Below, one piece after another: positions 6,041 to 12,279 of a stretch of DNA of 13,746 nucleotides. The DNA comes from JAABRU01 sp964534335 (GTDB taxonomy: Bacteria > Desulfobacterota > Desulfobacteria > Desulfobacterales > Desulfococcaceae), in contig CAZHPS010000156.1 in the NCBI GenBank assembly GCA_964534335.1, positions 1 to 13,746 of the forward strand, in the 5' to 3' direction. Made by a program: the position numbers and the translations under genes. Position 1 is the first letter of the stretch, and each line of letters begins with the position of its first letter. The notes beneath the pieces were generated by a model. It ran no database searches. It had not been told where the DNA came from and saw only the letters and a list, made by a program, of their open reading frames with translations.

Positions 6041-6056
6041 TTCAATTTTCATTCCA
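6041..6056 (-). promoter_or_regulatory. Sigma-54-like motif, copy 2 (degenerate)
   Basis: Reads TGGAATGAAAATTGAA. The -24 GG is kept, but the -12 GC is GA and the CAC after GG is lost. It is assigned by exact alignment with the other copies (35 bases from the palindrome, 81 bases to the next ATG), not by its own quality. Confidence 0.4.
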
Positions 6057-6091
6057 TTTTTCCGAAAAACAGTGATATCTCTGCCATAATT

Positions 6092-6112
6092 CTGATTTTT
6101 AATAATAATCAG
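6092..6112. promoter_or_regulatory. Palindrome CTGATT-N9-AATCAG, activator-site candidate (copy 2)
   Basis: Perfect six-base arms around nine A/T bases. The flanking AATTATGG on the minus strand is shared with copy 1 (AATAATGG) and copy 3 (CAGTATGG). The next hairpin lies 39 bases away, the same distance as in copy 3. Confidence 0.55.
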
Positions 6113-6151
6113 TTTAAAGATCACCTTCATGGCAGTCATTGACAGCCATAT

Positions 6152-6193
6152 AAAAAGGTTATATTTGTCCTGTGGTCATATATAACCTTTTTT
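6152..6193. terminator. Bidirectional intrinsic terminator hairpin
   Basis: Arms AAAAAGGTTATAT (6152-6164) and ATATAACCTTTTT (6180-6192) with a 15-base loop, and T runs on both strands. It would stop the DUF883/small-peptide transcript (last stop at 6326) and insulate the copy-2 promoter. It has a close relative at 8133-8175. The rest of the spacer 6194-6325 shows nothing recognisable. Confidence 0.7.
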
Positions 6194-6325
6194 CCCGATG
6201 ATCCGGCCGGACACTCACCGCTCCCCAAAGAAACAGACAGGGTTCAGCATTTCCGGGAAACTGTAAATAAGTATGGTCGGTCTCCACACTCTTTTTCCTG
6301 TACATTGAGACAACTGCGGATCGCC

Positions 6326-6487
6326 TCAATTGCACCCGCGCAGGAGATACACCAATCCCAGAATCGGGATCGGGACTCCCAATGCCCAAAGCAGAATATA
6401 CCCTATCTTCCCTTTTTCTGTGTTAAGCACAGTAAATCTGCTGTCGCAATTTTCAGATGCAGCCTTACCTTCTTCTGTTTTACGCAT
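6326..6487 (-). CDS. 53-residue single-helix membrane peptide
   Basis: MRKTEEGKAA... has a polar N-terminal half followed by one strongly hydrophobic helix (about 29-50, GYILLWALGVPIPILGLVYL) and a short LRGCN tail. The 'G-x-ILLW-x-LG-x-PIPILxxxxLLRGC' form recurs in tiny inner-membrane proteins of stress gene groups, often with BON or DUF883 proteins; no function is known to me. GGAGG lies six bases before the ATG. It follows the DUF883-like gene by 73 bases and probably shares its transcript, which would end at the hairpin 6152-6193. Confidence 0.75.
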   Translation of the reverse strand: MRKTEEGKAASENCDSRFTVLNTEKGKIGYILLWALGVPIPILGLVYLLRGCN

Positions 6488-6560
6488 AGTGACCTCCATT
6501 TCTTTCTGATCTGGAATTTTTCAAACTTTTCAGCCTGCTTTTTTCACTGACAGATTCGGT

Positions 6561-6884
6561 TTAACGGAAATACGTCAGAGCAATGTCAGAGAGTGCGTTG
6601 ACCACAGGTTCGGCAAACCGGCCTGTACGCGAGTGCCGTGAGCCTGAGCCCAGGAGAAAACCAAGTCCCACTCCTATCCCCAATGCAATAAGAATTGATT
6701 TGCCCGGATTTTCATTACTGTAATTCCTGGCCCTGTCATAGGTTTCGCTTACCTTACGGCTTGTTTTGTCATAAGCATCACTTATCGCATGCTCTGCCTG
6801 CCCGTAAATTTCCGCGCCGCGTTCCATGGTGATCTGAGCAGTATCACTGCCGGGTGTCCCGGTATTTTTGTTTTCGTTATACAT
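6561..6884 (-). CDS. DUF883/YtxH-like membrane-anchored stress protein
   Basis: A 107-residue protein. The hydrophilic N-terminal two-thirds are probably an amphipathic helix or coiled coil (about 20-60, ERGAEIYGQAEHAISDAYDKTSRKVSETYDRARN). The NENPGKS motif precedes a Gly-rich membrane helix (about 63-81, ILIALGIGVGLGFLLGS) ending in basic SRHSR. This is the layout of DUF883 (ElaB/YqjD) and YtxH proteins: a cytoplasmic helix and C-terminal inner-membrane anchor, tied to stress or stationary phase and, for ElaB/YqjD, to ribosome association. GGGAGG precedes the ATG. The upstream spacer is filled by repeat pieces (6959-7150), and no promoter is obvious. It is unusual that about 25 residues follow the helix. 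Confidence 0.8.
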   Translation of the reverse strand: MYNENKNTGTPGSDTAQITMERGAEIYGQAEHAISDAYDKTSRKVSETYDRARNYSNENPGKSILIALGIGVGLGFLLGSGSRHSRTGRFAEPVVNALSDIALTYFR

Positions 6885-6958
6885 CGTTATCCTCCCTGTA
6901 AAGTTTCCGTTTTTGTCAATACCCTGTTGTTTATTCCCACGGATTTTTCATTTCCGAA

Positions 6959-7077
6959 ATAAGTAAACCAGCATAAATTTTCAGGTATAAAAGCAGCATA
7001 AGCTTCCAGCTTGTGCCTGCTGCATAAACACAGTCCTGAAAACTTTATGCCCCAAAATTTATGGAACTTTACTTAAG
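6959..7077. repeat. Composite of two right ends of the 107-bp repeat family in inverted order
   Basis: The segment begins ATAAGTAAACCAGCATAAATTTTCAGG and ends with AAAATTTATGGAACTTTACTTAA. Both are right-end sequence of the R family, in opposite orientation, so together they form terminal inverted repeats of about 35 bp. The interior holds a separate hairpin (GCAGCATAAGCTT / AGCTTGTGCCTGC, about 6990-7020) unrelated to R. Confidence 0.55.
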
Positions 7078-7150
7078 CCAGCATAAATTTTCAGGTATAA
7101 AATTTTCAGAAAAACCGGATTTTTTGGAAAAATCCGGTTTTTTGTACAGA
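7071..7150 (-). repeat. Truncated copy R3 of the 107-bp element (terminator-like)
   Basis: Contains the CCGGATTTTTT/AAAAATCCGG stem with A/T tracts and the right half of the family, and lacks the left-end sequence TAAGTA...TTTTCGTGTAT. It abuts the composite at CTTAAG. It lies 55 bases past the BON gene stop and would end that transcript. Confidence 0.65.
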
Positions 7151-7204
7151 CCCGCCACCGGAACAGCCGGCAGCGGGCCGATTTTATTCGGTATCAGACT
7201 CAGT

Positions 7205-7933
7205 TCAGTTTACGGTCATGCTGTTGACCACATCCTTTACGCCGTGAACATCGCTCACAAGTTTGGTGGCCAGTGCTTTTTCAGTAGCGTTCCCTGCCCT
7301 GCCTTCCAGTGTGACCACACCTTCTTTGGTCCCGACAGTGGTATTCAGGCCACTGGTCGAGCGGTGATTATGCAGTGTTGTCCTGACCAGAGCAGAGATG
7401 GAAGCGTCATCAATTGCCGAAGGTGACACGGTCATTTCATTGCTGACATTTTTGACACCTTCCACATCCCCGGCGTATTCAGTCGTCAGATCCTTCTGTG
7501 CCATGCTGCCGGCTTCACCGCGCAGGGTGACTTTCCCCTCTTTTGCCAGAACCTCGGTTCCGATGGCATTTACATTCCGATGGAACAGAAGTGTGGATTT
7601 CACTTTGGTAATAAGCCATGCATCAGAATGCTCCGCAGGAACTTCACCTTTTACTACCAGTTTGTTTTCCACGCTTCTGACCCCGGTCATGCCCGCAACT
7701 GTCTCGGCTGCCAGTGCTTTGTTGGATTCTCCGTAAACAGTCCCGGTCAGGGTGACTGCGCCTTTGTCAGACTTGACTTTGATGTCATCGCCTTTGAGGT
7801 ATGTCCTGAAAACATAGGACTGTTTTGCCGATGATTCGATGCGGTCATCCGTATCAGATGCGTACAGGGGGCTGACCAGAAACAGGGAAGCCGCGGTTAC
7901 TGCCACTGCCAAATAACTGACTGTTTTTTTCAT
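7205..7933 (-). CDS. Periplasmic protein with three BON domains
   Basis: A 242-residue exported protein. Its signal peptide is MKKTVSYLAVAVTAASLFLV with likely cleavage after Tyr-Ala (24-25). Three BON repeats follow, roughly 32-97, 105-170 and 178-242. Each has the helix-strand pattern with VTLTGTV / VTLRGEA / VTLEGRA, the G-V-x-x-V-x-N motif and a closing V-strand (VENKLVV, VSNEMTV, VNSMTV). BON domains bind membranes or phospholipid; OsmY and DolP are the known examples, linked to osmotic shock and outer-membrane integrity. Three copies is longer than the two-domain OsmY. AAGGAAAGG stands about 11 bases before the ATG. The copy-3 promoter module lies 89-160 bp upstream. Confidence 0.92.
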   Translation of the reverse strand: MKKTVSYLAVAVTAASLFLVSPLYASDTDDRIESSAKQSYVFRTYLKGDDIKVKSDKGAVTLTGTVYGESNKALAAETVAGMTGVRSVENKLVVKGEVPAEHSDAWLITKVKSTLLFHRNVNAIGTEVLAKEGKVTLRGEAGSMAQKDLTTEYAGDVEGVKNVSNEMTVSPSAIDDASISALVRTTLHNHRSTSGLNTTVGTKEGVVTLEGRAGNATEKALATKLVSDVHGVKDVVNSMTVN

Positions 7934-8021
7934 TGTGCTTTTTACCTTTCCTTGATTGTAATTGTTTTGCAGTTCCCGGAATACATTTTCCGGGCGTTCA
8001 CTGACTCACTGCTTTCTGTAT

Positions 8022-8037
8022 TTCAAGTTTCGTGCCA
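8022..8037 (-). promoter_or_regulatory. Sigma-54-like -24/-12 promoter for the BON gene
   Basis: Reads TGGCACGAAACTTGAA. The -24 half is a perfect TGGCACG and the -12 half is TTGA instead of TTGC. It has the same place relative to the palindrome (35 bases) as the other copies. The lost -12 C weakens the sigma-54 case. Confidence 0.5.
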
Positions 8038-8072
8038 TATTTGCGGCATACGGTGTTATATTTTCCATACTG

Positions 8073-8093
8073 CTGATTTATAAAAGCAATCAG
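8073..8093. promoter_or_regulatory. Palindrome CTGATT-N9-AATCAG, activator-site candidate (copy 3)
   Basis: Perfect six-base arms with a different nine-base centre (TATAAAAGC) from copies 1 and 2. The arms are conserved while the spacer is not, as expected of a dimer binding site. Confidence 0.55.
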
Positions 8094-8132
8094 TCAAAAA
8101 AATATGTAAGGGCCGGCATCAGATGCCGCATA

Positions 8133-8175
8133 AAAAAAGGTCATATTTCACTGGAGGTTACATATGACCTTTTTT
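8133..8175. terminator. Bidirectional terminator hairpin, sister of 6152-6193
   Basis: Arms AAAAAAGGTCATAT and ATATGACCTTTTTT (14 bp perfect) with a 15-base loop. Compared with the hairpin at 6152-6193, the stem shows a paired T-A to C-G change. A second short hairpin (GGCATC/GATGCC) lies just beside it at about 8113-8128. They separate the ATPase operon from the BON unit. Confidence 0.7.
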
Positions 8176-8229
8176 GACACGCTACCGGCCCATACATGAA
8201 ATTCGGGTTCCGGTTTAAATCCGGCCCCG

Positions 8230-8335
8230 ATAAGTAGGTCAACGAAAATTTTCGTGTATCAAAAAACCGGATTTTTCCGAAAAATCCGGTTTTTCTGAAA
8301 ACTTTATACCCGAAAATTTATGGAACCTTACTTAT
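8230..8335 (+). repeat. 106-bp palindromic element, copy R4 (terminator-like)
   Basis: Full copy with ends ATAAGTA and TACTTAT (perfect 7-bp terminal inverted repeat), the central CCGGATTTTT-CCG-AAAAATCCGG hairpin and the conserved right half. It lies 47 bases beyond the gamma-subunit stop and is the likely end of the ATPase operon. Confidence 0.75.
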
Positions 8336-8382
8336 TTATTCTGTAATTGAATTCCGGCAGCGGAGCATCCCGACAATGTGCA

Positions 8383-9276
8383 TCATTTCTGCTCCGGGCT
8401 CAGCGCTTCAAATCCGGATATGACATCGAACAGTTCCTCGTCAATGCCACTCTGGCGCAGACGATGGAATGTTCCGTTGAGATCCTCCAGCAGTTCGTCT
8501 ATGTTTTTGTCTGCGCGCTGCATAGCGGCCAGGCGGCTGGCATTTTCACTTGCAAGGGATTCCGCGCAGGCCCGGAAGAGCGAGACGAAAAGATATTCGC
8601 GGACGAGCGCACGCAGTGTCGCAGTGCCGCCACCCATGACCCCGGGCAGGTTCTTCGTCGGCCATGGGATATCTGCCAGCCTGCGCCGCCAGTTTTCGTC
8701 CAGAGGCAGCAGACGCTGACTGACGGGCGTATAAACGGATCCTGTCACGGGGCGGTTATAAAAAAGGTGGAGTTCAATATCCTTGTCCTGACTGTGGTGC
8801 TTCTCACTTTCTGAAAGAATCTGTCCGATGAGCGGGGTAATCGCCCTGACTGAACTCGGCACGGTGAAGAGTTTGAGCAGAGACTGTCCCGCTTCTGCCA
8901 GCCGCGCATGAACGCGCTCACCGACAGCCCAGATCACGGGTTTGGCAGACAGAGATGCCATTGTTTTGACAGCGTAATCTGCCACCGCATCATTGAACCG
9001 TCCCACCAGTCCCTGGTCTGAACCGAACACGACTGCGCCAATTGCACCTGCACCTGTTTGTTTTTTCCGGTCAGCAGGCAAAGACCCTGCCCCGCTTTGC
9101 CGGAAGCATACACCCAGCCCCAGTTCCACAGTGCGATAGTAGTCGGCCAGCGCAGCCACTGATTTCTCGTATTGCCCTATGCCTGAAGCAGCCACTGCCT
9201 TCATCGTGCGGACAACGGATTGGAGATCTTCCGCCCCGCGGATCTTCCGGCGCAGACCGGCTGTGGTGCCGCTCAT
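8383..9276 (-). CDS. atpG: Alternative (N-type) F1 ATPase gamma subunit
   Basis: A 297-residue central-stalk subunit of the F1 motor that rotates inside the alpha3-beta3 ring. The N-terminal helix carries LRRKIRGAEDLQSVVRTMKAVAA (8-30), the Rossmann-like middle VVFGSDQGLVGRFND (82-96), and the C-terminal helix SLASENASRLAAMQRADKNI. The last matches the gamma signature in which [AS]S-E-x-x-[SA]-R-x-x-A-M-x-x-A is normal. Sequence and partner mark it as the alternative, proposed Na+-translocating N-ATPase type rather than the housekeeping enzyme. GGGGGAT precedes the ATG, which overlaps the stop of the 29-residue ORF by ATGA. Last gene of the operon. Confidence 0.92.
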   Translation of the reverse strand: MSGTTAGLRRKIRGAEDLQSVVRTMKAVAASGIGQYEKSVAALADYYRTVELGLGVCFRQSGAGSLPADRKKQTGAGAIGAVVFGSDQGLVGRFNDAVADYAVKTMASLSAKPVIWAVGERVHARLAEAGQSLLKLFTVPSSVRAITPLIGQILSESEKHHSQDKDIELHLFYNRPVTGSVYTPVSQRLLPLDENWRRRLADIPWPTKNLPGVMGGGTATLRALVREYLFVSLFRACAESLASENASRLAAMQRADKNIDELLEDLNGTFHRLRQSGIDEELFDVISGFEALSPEQK

Positions 9277-9362
9277 GAATCCCCCTGCAACTCTGCCCGG
9301 ATATCCCGCATCCCGTGTGTGCGCGGAGGGCCGTATATTTTTGATGTTTCCGACTGTTTCAT
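9273..9362 (-). CDS. Possible 29-residue leader peptide between DUF2254 and gamma
   Basis: Fills most of the 109-base gap between the DUF2254 stop and the gamma start. ATG follows AAAGGGAAG, and it codes for MKQSETSKIYGPPRTHGMRD plus nine residues. Its TGA overlaps the gamma ATG in the same ATGA manner as the two other junctions of the operon. The overlap suggests translational coupling. No family is recognised, and chance cannot be excluded for so short a frame. Confidence 0.4.
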   Translation of the reverse strand: MKQSETSKIYGPPRTHGMRDIRAELQGDS

Positions 9363-9385
9363 GACTTCCCTTTATCCGTTTTCAG

Positions 9386-10702
9386 TTATCTGTCTGTTGC
9401 TTCGCGCACACGCTCCAGACTGTTCTCAAATTCTGACAGATCGTGCGGTGACCCTATGGTACGGCCTGCCAGTTCCGCAATACACTGCACCTGATTCCGG
9501 AGTGCCTGCCGCCGGATCGGACTGACCGTCATGCCTGCAATGGTCTGAAGTGCGTCAAGCATCCGCGACATGACGGCAACGTTGCCTGCGGCATTCTGCC
9601 GTATCTGGTCAAAGGCTTCGGTCAGCAGGCTCCCGAAGCTGGTACTACGGGTAATCACCCGCAGCTCCCCCTGATCCATGAGGTTGGATGACGCAATCCG
9701 GCGTGGGGCAAGCCGAATAAGGATAGCAGACAGATAATCCACGCAGATCACCGCTGTCGTGGTGTCGTTGATGCCGGGCGACAGTGCTTTCAGCGCGATG
9801 TCCACAATCTGCCGGATACCAAAGGCCGGATCCTGTTCCACCGTGCGCTGACGGCTGATGACATATATCTCATTAATATCGGCAGTCGTCCTGTCGTCAG
9901 GATCAAACGGGCCGGACAACGATACCAGCGGCGTACCCTCGACGACAAACTCCCCGATGCAGCGATCCATGCGCAGAATGTTCCCATGTTTCCGTGCCGC
10001 ATTCAGGAGAGCGTTCATTTCAACACTCTCAATATAGCCGGTTTTTTGCGCAGGAATGGCATACCAGGACGGATTCACAGGAGACATATCAGGTTTGCCG
10101 TCCCTGTCTTCGTCACCGTCTTCATTCTGATTTTCGGGAAACAGGTGATCCACGGCAGAGAGGGTCTCCTGCGCGGCCGAGGCAATAATGCTCGACGCCT
10201 GAATGGACCTGGAGATATGGTGAATGAAGTAGATCAGAAACGCGATCCCTGCGAAGGCAAGGATCAAACCTCCCATCACGGCCAGAGCAGGAACAAACGC
10301 GCCTTCATCCCCCCCGCGAATCGTCCGAAGCACCACCAGACAGTAGGCGAAGATGCCGACAAATACGCCGAGCACAACCTGATTGACGCGATTCCGCATA
10401 AAATTGCGAATGACCCGTGACGTGTACTGACTGGATGTCAGAGAAATGGCAACGAGGGTGATGGAGAACACCACCCCGGCCACCGTGATCATCGAACCGG
10501 CGACAGCCGTGAGCAGGCCCCGGGCGCCGGCAGCACCCGCGCCGAAGAGCAGGGGCCAGCGCTCAACAATCTGCAAATCTGCGCTTGCATCCACAATGAT
10601 CAGGACAGTGGCAAGCACCACAGCGTCCAGAACCATCACGGCCGGGACAAACCAGAAGCTTGACCGTTTATCCTGCCACCAGTTGTTCAGTTTTTTTCTC
10701 AT
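9386..10702 (-). CDS. DUF2254 integral membrane protein
   Basis: A 438-residue protein with about four membrane helices in the first 165 residues (near 17-37, 62-86, 108-126, 135-160). Family hallmarks are AGSMITVAGVVFSITLVAISLTSSQYTSRVIRNFMRNR (67-104) and, in the soluble C-terminal half, QIVDIALKALSPGINDTTTA. The second half is cytoplasmic by the positive-inside rule, and an acidic low-complexity patch (ENQNEDGDEDRDGKPD) separates the parts. The biochemical role of DUF2254 is unknown. Its ATG overlaps the alpha-subunit TGA (ATGA), and GAGGAG lies upstream. Placement between alpha and gamma genes of an ATPase is unusual and suggests a role tied to membrane energisation or ion flow; this is inference. 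Confidence 0.9.
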   Translation of the reverse strand: MRKKLNNWWQDKRSSFWFVPAVMVLDAVVLATVLIIVDASADLQIVERWPLLFGAGAAGARGLLTAVAGSMITVAGVVFSITLVAISLTSSQYTSRVIRNFMRNRVNQVVLGVFVGIFAYCLVVLRTIRGGDEGAFVPALAVMGGLILAFAGIAFLIYFIHHISRSIQASSIIASAAQETLSAVDHLFPENQNEDGDEDRDGKPDMSPVNPSWYAIPAQKTGYIESVEMNALLNAARKHGNILRMDRCIGEFVVEGTPLVSLSGPFDPDDRTTADINEIYVISRQRTVEQDPAFGIRQIVDIALKALSPGINDTTTAVICVDYLSAILIRLAPRRIASSNLMDQGELRVITRSTSFGSLLTEAFDQIRQNAAGNVAVMSRMLDALQTIAGMTVSPIRRQALRNQVQCIAELAGRTIGSPHDLSEFENSLERVREATDR

Positions 10703-12279
10703 TCCCGCTTACTCCTCTCTTTTGGCCCGGCATCGGGTTTCGGCTCAGAATCGGGAGAGAAATCTTCGAGTGCTTTTCGGGCAAATCCGGTGATCGTTTT
10801 GATATCCTCATCGCTCAATTTGCCGGCAGTATCCAACCGCTCCCTCACCGCCGCGGGAATATCTGCCACAGCCATGCGCACAGCCTGTTCGGCTTCCGTC
10901 ATCCGGTCAAGGGGTATGGGGTCGAAAAGTTCCGCTGTCAGGGCCAGAAGCACTGCGATCTGATCAGGCACGGAAACCGGTGAAAATTCCGGCTGTTTCA
11001 GGCAGGCGCGGATTCTCCGCCCGTGCGCAATGATCTTTCTGGTTTCATCATCCATGCGGGCTCCGAACCGGGAAAAATTTTCGAGTTCCTCAAACTGCGC
11101 GTAGGCCAGCTTGAGGTTGCCGGCCACCGCACGGTATGCCGCTCGCTGCGCTTTGCCGCCGACGCGCGAAACAGATTTTCCCACATCAACTGCGGGCAGC
11201 ACTCCCAATTCAAAAAGTGTCGGTGAGAGATATATCTGCCCATCGGTAATGGAAATCAGATTGGTCGGAATATAGGCGGAAATGTTCTGCGCTTCGGTTT
11301 CGATGATGGGCAGCGCGGTCAGTGAGCCTCCTCCGAGTTCTGTGCGCAGGTGCGTTGATCGCTCCAGCAGCCGCGAGTGGATATAAAAAATGTCGCCGGG
11401 AAAGGCTTCGCGGCCGGGCGGACGGCGCAGCAGGAGAGAAAGTTCCCGGTAGGAACGTGCATGATGGGTAAGATCATCATAAACAATCAGCACATCCCGG
11501 CCGGCTTCCATGAACGACTCTGCAATGCTGGTTGCGGCATAAGGGGCGATGTAGGTCAGTCCCGGCGGATCATTGCCCTCGGTGACAACAACGACGGTGT
11601 AATCCATTGCTCCCTTTTCCCCCAGGGTTGCCACTGTCTTCGCGACAGAGGACGCACGCTGACCAATGGCGCAATAGACGCACAGGACATTCTGTTCCCG
11701 CTGGTTAAGGATGGTGTCAATGGCAACAGCGGTCTTGCCTGTCTGCCGGTCGCCGAGAATCAGCTCCCGCTGGCCGCGTCCCACAGGAATAAGCGCATCA
11801 ATGACTTTGATGCCGGTCTGGAGAGGTGACGTAACCGGTGCACGATCCATTATAGGCACGGCAGGCCGTTCAACAGGCAGGCGTTTGCCGGAAGCTACCG
11901 GTCTGTTGCCATCAAGTGGCCGGCCGAGCGGGTCAATAACGCGGCCCAGCAGCCCATCGCCCACAGACACCTCCATGACCCGGCCCGTGCGCCGGACTTC
12001 GTCTCCTGCGTGGAGATGCCAGTATTCACCAAGTAGGACAACGCCGATTTCATCCTCATCCACATTGAACGCAATACCGGGCACATCACCGGGAAACATC
12101 ACCAATTCGTCAAAGCCCACGCCGGGGAGACCGGATACCTTTGCGATGCCGGTGGCAACACTGATGACAGTTCCCACCTCCCGCAGCGTCAGTTGCGGCG
12201 TGAATGTTTCCCGCACATGACTTATTCCGGCAAACGTGCTGTTGAAAACATTCCTGAGGCTCTCAGATTCCATGTTCAT
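10699..12279 (-). CDS. atpA: Alternative (N-type) F1 ATPase alpha subunit
   Basis: A 526-residue regulatory/catalytic-interface subunit of F1. Residues 1-110 form the beta-barrel (EVGTVISVATGIAKVSGLPGVGFDELV). The P-loop GDRQTGKT is at 176-183, the Walker B region is LIVYDDL (264-270), and PAVDVGKSVS (362-371) is the alpha/beta signature, with the arginine finger Arg372 in SVSRVGG. The C-terminal helical bundle ends in a charged tail (508-526) rich in Pro, Lys and Glu. IMDRAPVTSPLQTGIKVIDALIPVGRGQ and AFNVDEDEIGVVLLGEYWHLHAGDEV match the alternative F1F0 type, so it is not the standard atpA. The start is fixed by AAGGAG and an ATGA overlap with the upstream gene; Met3 is a possible second start. 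Confidence 0.95.
   Translation of the reverse strand: MNMESESLRNVFNSTFAGISHVRETFTPQLTLREVGTVISVATGIAKVSGLPGVGFDELVMFPGDVPGIAFNVDEDEIGVVLLGEYWHLHAGDEVRRTGRVMEVSVGDGLLGRVIDPLGRPLDGNRPVASGKRLPVERPAVPIMDRAPVTSPLQTGIKVIDALIPVGRGQRELILGDRQTGKTAVAIDTILNQREQNVLCVYCAIGQRASSVAKTVATLGEKGAMDYTVVVVTEGNDPPGLTYIAPYAATSIAESFMEAGRDVLIVYDDLTHHARSYRELSLLLRRPPGREAFPGDIFYIHSRLLERSTHLRTELGGGSLTALPIIETEAQNISAYIPTNLISITDGQIYLSPTLFELGVLPAVDVGKSVSRVGGKAQRAAYRAVAGNLKLAYAQFEELENFSRFGARMDDETRKIIAHGRRIRACLKQPEFSPVSVPDQIAVLLALTAELFDPIPLDRMTEAEQAVRMAVADIPAAVRERLDTAGKLSDEDIKTITGFARKALEDFSPDSEPKPDAGPKERSKRE

Noticed and set aside
2684..8335. Possible CRISPR array from the recurring palindromes
   Set aside because: Copies are kilobases apart, in both orientations, with no regular spacers and no cas genes.
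8347..8814. 155-residue plus-strand ORF
   Set aside because: Antisense to the conserved C-terminal helix of gamma; no ribosome site or domain.
11711..12220. 169-residue plus-strand ORF
   Set aside because: Antisense shadow of the well-supported alpha subunit gene, rich in Arg/Ser/Thr/Pro as expected from a reversed GC-rich frame.
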